Shown here piece by piece: positions 32,273 through 34,717 of a stretch of 34,717 nucleotides of DNA. The DNA lies in NCBI GenBank assembly GCA_014804355.1, contig JAAUZY010000035.1, positions 15,267-49,983 on the forward strand, in the 5' to 3' direction. Positions within the stretch are counted from its first letter, which is position 1, and each line of letters begins with the position of its first letter. The stretch comes from Lachnospiraceae bacterium (GTDB taxonomy: Bacteria; Bacillota; Clostridia; Lachnospirales; Lachnospiraceae). The position numbers and the translations under genes were made by a program. The notes beneath the pieces were generated by a model that was given only the letters and a program-made list of their open reading frames with translations, did no database searches and was not told the origin of the DNA.

Positions 32273-33192
32273 CAAACTGCCTCCCGCTCAACAAATTCTT
32301 TGATATCTTTTAACACCTGATCTCTGGTATAAAGATACCCATTCTTACCTTGAAATAAAGCCGCATGAATTGTCTTGTAATCATAATCCGCCGGAATTCC
32401 CGCTAGTTCATTCGTAAACGTTTCCCCTGTCAGATATTTGTATATTTCTGCCGCAGACACAGGTTCAGTTGCCGGATGCCAAAGCGTAATTCCCGCCTCA
32501 AGAGCAATCTGCATATCCTGCCACAAATTTGCAAGATTATAAAACTGATAAATACTCCTGCTATCCGTAAAATTAAGCGCCGAAAAGCCAAGTTTGCAAA
32601 ATATATCTTTTAATTCCTTCCTATCCTTATCAGGCACATTTACTTTATAAAATCCATTTGCCTGAAGCTGATAAAACCTTCTGAGTTCTGCCTCCCGTGC
32701 CGCAAGTTCCTCAAACTTAGCTTCCTTTAACATAAGTGGAATTACATTAATATAGTCATAAATAAAATTCTTTTTTATATTTTTCCCGAAAAGTCCCGGA
32801 AGTCTGACGATCAGTGCGTCCTGATATTTCTCCCGCACCCATGCTTCCAACCGATAACGATTATATCCATATGCATGCAGATCTTTCGTGTCCACAACAG
32901 AATTCTCATCTACATTCTTAGGTATCTTAAAAACATCAATTGTCGATATAAGTACCAGTTTCCTGGGGTTTATTTTGGCTATATTTTCTTCTGCCTGCTT
33001 AATAAGCTCCATATCCTTTTCAGGCGCATTGTTCGCAAGGTACTTCTCTGCTCTTATTCCTGCATATATCAGAAGATCCGGTTCCGTTCCGTATGCTTCT
33101 TCTATATTCTTTGAATTATATGCCGCATTTATATCTCCTGACTCATAGAGATTACTTCCAACAAATCCCGTATAACCAACTAATGCCTTCAT
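32269..33192 (-). CDS. NAD(P)-dependent epimerase/dehydratase-like (extended SDR) protein
   Basis: This is a 307-residue Rossmann protein of the extended short-chain dehydrogenase type, usually acting on nucleotide sugars. The cofactor loop GYTGFVGSN spans residues 6-14, and LISTIDVF supplies the serine/threonine (83-84). The catalytic YxxxK appears as YGYNRYR (108-114), with arginine in place of lysine, so the hydride-transfer chemistry could be altered or the enzyme may have another role. RLPGLFG and the C-terminal substrate domain are present. The ATG at 33192 has GGAAAG upstream. The function in the glycan cassette is inferred from its neighbours. Confidence 0.82.
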   Translation of the reverse strand: MKALVGYTGFVGSNLYESGDINAAYNSKNIEEAYGTEPDLLIYAGIRAEKYLANNAPEKDMELIKQAEENIAKINPRKLVLISTIDVFKIPKNVDENSVVDTKDLHAYGYNRYRLEAWVREKYQDALIVRLPGLFGKNIKKNFIYDYINVIPLMLKEAKFEELAAREAELRRFYQLQANGFYKVNVPDKDRKELKDIFCKLGFSALNFTDSRSIYQFYNLANLWQDMQIALEAGITLWHPATEPVSAAEIYKYLTGETFTNELAGIPADYDYKTIHAALFQGKNGYLYTRDQVLKDIKEFVEREAVC

Positions 33193-33217
33193 GTCAACCC
33201 CAATCTTTCCAACTACT

Positions 33218-34153
33218 CTATGTCAATTTTTCTATGCTCTCAAAACTGTAATGTTTTCTCTTAAATACAAGGTCAACCAACAACTGAAGATACTTAATGA
33301 TAATCGTTAACACACCAAATAAACCGAAAAAGGCAACAGACAGAACAAGTATGGTTGTCGTCCATCCTGCCACCGGATGAAAAGATGTATAAATAACAAT
33401 CGAATAAACAATCATAAAAATAGACATACACATCATGAGCACTGTCATTACTTTGGAAAACCTGTAGCCAACCTCCGTAAAAAGAATCAGTGAGTCCACT
33501 GCCAGACCGGCGCGGTATTTCTTTTCGCGTGCGTCTGTTTTTCCATGCATATCATTCCTGACTTTATATTCGATCCGATCAGTCTTAAGCCCGCAGTTTG
33601 CATATACTGCTTTTCGGTACGGAATCATCTTGTTCATAGAATTGATCCGATTAATAACTCTACGACTCAATACTCTGAAACTTTCCGTACTCATTTTGTA
33701 AGAAAGATCGGTAAAATAATCAAAAACCCGATAGAACAAACTGGAGGTAAATTTCTCTTTTCTGTCAGGTACCGCGCTTACAATATCATACCCCTGCAAA
33801 GCTCTGCTATAGATCTCCATAATCATATCGTGTTCAAAATCAAGCACAGTATTATCAAACTCGAAAACAAAATCACCAATAGACAAATCAACTCCTGCAT
33901 TCATCGCCGCCTCTAGTCCATGAAAATAACTCATACTCAAGATGGTAATACTTGCAGTCTTTGCTTTTTGTGCAGTTTTTTTGATGACATGCACACTGTC
34001 ATCATCCGAATAATCATTCACACAGATAATCTCTGAATGTTCAAAATGCTTCTCCATGACCGATATCATGACTTCAAGGAATGTTGCTATGCGTTCCTCT
34101 GCGTTATGTATATATATCACAACAGATATGAAATTCTTTTCTTTAGTCGTCAT
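33218..34153 (-). CDS. Family 2 glycosyltransferase with two C-terminal membrane helices (GtrB/ArnC-like)
   Basis: This is a 311-residue GT2 protein. The N-terminal GT-A domain has ISVVIYIHNAEERI and ICVNDYSDDDS. The expected DxD region reads EFDNTVLD (98-105), with D100 and D105 as possible metal ligands. Two membrane helices (about 235-257 and 263-292) give the layout of polyprenyl-phosphate glycosyltransferases, which load a sugar on a lipid carrier at the inner face of the membrane. The ATG at 34153 overlaps the FAD oxidoreductase by 11 bases and has AGGTG 7 bases upstream. The sugar is unknown. Confidence 0.87.
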   Translation of the reverse strand: MTTKEKNFISVVIYIHNAEERIATFLEVMISVMEKHFEHSEIICVNDYSDDDSVHVIKKTAQKAKTASITILSMSYFHGLEAAMNAGVDLSIGDFVFEFDNTVLDFEHDMIMEIYSRALQGYDIVSAVPDRKEKFTSSLFYRVFDYFTDLSYKMSTESFRVLSRRVINRINSMNKMIPYRKAVYANCGLKTDRIEYKVRNDMHGKTDAREKKYRAGLAVDSLILFTEVGYRFSKVMTVLMMCMSIFMIVYSIVIYTSFHPVAGWTTTILVLSVAFFGLFGVLTIIIKYLQLLVDLVFKRKHYSFESIEKLT

Positions 34154-34717
34154 TACATAGCACCTCGTCTAAGTCATATACGGTATTTACCTTGCCCGAT
34201 AACACGCTGACAAAAGTGGGATTTTCAGAATATGTTCTAATGACAGTCGGCCTTGAATCATCAATTTCAGATGACATGAGAATCGGCTTCATTGAGTACA
34301 AAGAACTTTTATATTTAAACCCATACTCTTCCTTCAAATACTTCCTTGCCAAATTTGCCATATAAGGAAACGCCGTATCCGGCTTCGCCGGACAAATATT
34401 ACAATTTCCCAGACGTTTCATCGAACAGTATCCGCCACTTTGTGTCTGACAGGCAAATGCGGGCAGCTGTTCATAACTCGTGGTATGAGGGGTGAATGTG
34501 ACCGATGTCAACGAATGTAATCCTGTTTTACCAAAAGGCATAATGGAAAAAAATGGACCATCCATCACCGTAAACCCGTACCGGCCGAGCTTTTCATTCA
34601 CATCACAAAGAATAATTTCACACAATTCATATTTAATCGCAAACTCCTCATATCCGGCTAAAGCAAGTATCTGATTGATTCCGGCATAAGAAGCATTGAA
34701 AACAAATCCGGTTCTGA
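34143..34717 (-). CDS. FAD-dependent (DAO-type) oxidoreductase, N-terminus beyond the window
   Basis: Only the C-terminal part, about 190 residues, is present; the frame is open at base 34717, and a TTG at 34625 is not a real start. It reads RTGFVFNASYAGINQILALAG, a segment I associate with DAO-superfamily FAD oxidoreductases found in surface-glycan gene clusters, followed by VMDGPFFSIMPFG and HSLTSVTFTPH, where the FAD-binding body closes. A four-cysteine motif C-x7-C-x7-C-x2-C (34392-34451) follows, then a C-terminal domain ending RTYSENPTFVSVLSGKVNTV. The substrate could be an amine or amino sugar, which is speculation. It overlaps the GT2 start. Confidence 0.75.
   Translation of the reverse strand, partial: RTGFVFNASYAGINQILALAGYEEFAIKYELCEIILCDVNEKLGRYGFTVMDGPFFSIMPFGKTGLHSLTSVTFTPHTTSYEQLPAFACQTQSGGYCSMKRLGNCNICPAKPDTAFPYMANLARKYLKEEYGFKYKSSLYSMKPILMSSEIDDSRPTVIRTYSENPTFVSVLSGKVNTVYDLDEVLCNDD

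Noticed and set aside
34143..34625. Complete 160-residue gene starting at the TTG at 34625
   Set aside because: The same frame stays open to the window edge and encodes recognisable oxidoreductase sequence, so the gene is truncated by the window, not short.

Overview
The window looks like a chromosomal segment of an anaerobic, low-to-mid GC Gram-positive bacterium of the Clostridia, most likely a Lachnospiraceae member. Several things point that way. The order radC-mreB-mreC-mreD-PBP2-minC-minD-minE-rodA-mgsA is a clostridial morphogenesis block. A MinE-type Min system sits in a Gram-positive setting. The pairs ytfI/ytfJ (DUF2953/GerW) and yloU/yloV next to rpmB are Firmicutes arrangements, and MutL carries the endonuclease motifs of MutH-lacking bacteria. 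All genes lie on the minus strand except rpmB. I saw no rRNA, tRNA, CRISPR array, insertion sequence or prophage gene. No gene-free stretch exceeds 300 bases; the two longest are 24982-25181 and 27242-27492, and both are described below.

Layout in window coordinates (transcription runs right to left): 1-2038 holds a truncated yggS and an HlyD-like membrane adaptor. 2060-2626 is a single small P-loop gene with its own promoter and terminator. 2637-13419 is a long cell-shape and division block: D,D-carboxypeptidase, methylglyoxal synthase, RodA, MinE, MinD, MinC, a very long PBP2, MreD, MreC, a divergent MreB, RadC and a DUF4321 protein, with a good promoter at its head (13391-13419). 13463-22867 holds a PLP enzyme of the YnbB/aluminium-resistance family and the mismatch-repair and tRNA-A37 modification genes mutL, mutS, miaA and miaB, plus a DegV/FakB protein. 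22933-27305 holds recG, fakA-like yloV and an Asp23 protein, with a hairpin-rich spacer. 27378-27736 is the divergently transcribed rpmB with a structured leader and a terminator. 27773-30498 holds a coiled-coil J-domain protein, an unlisted 46-residue membrane peptide, ytfJ, ytfI and a conserved hypothetical protein. 30603-34717 is a more AT-rich, tightly overlapping glycan-type operon (two GT2 glycosyltransferases, a TIM-barrel isomerase, an SDR epimerase and an FAD oxidoreductase cut by the window edge), ended by a clear terminator.

The genes work together in recognisable groups. RodA, PBP2 and MreBCD form the elongation machinery, MinCDE places the division site, and the carboxypeptidase trims peptidoglycan. 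MiaA and MiaB act in succession on tRNA adenosine 37. MutS and MutL form the mismatch-repair pair. The YloV and DegV proteins match the two halves of a fatty-acid kinase. The points most worth a second look are the MreB with eroded nucleotide-binding motifs, the roughly 230-residue insertion in PBP2, the right-hand glycan cassette with its four-cysteine FAD oxidoreductase, the paired 36-base palindromic repeats between mutS and mutL, and three successive stem-loops between yloV and recG.
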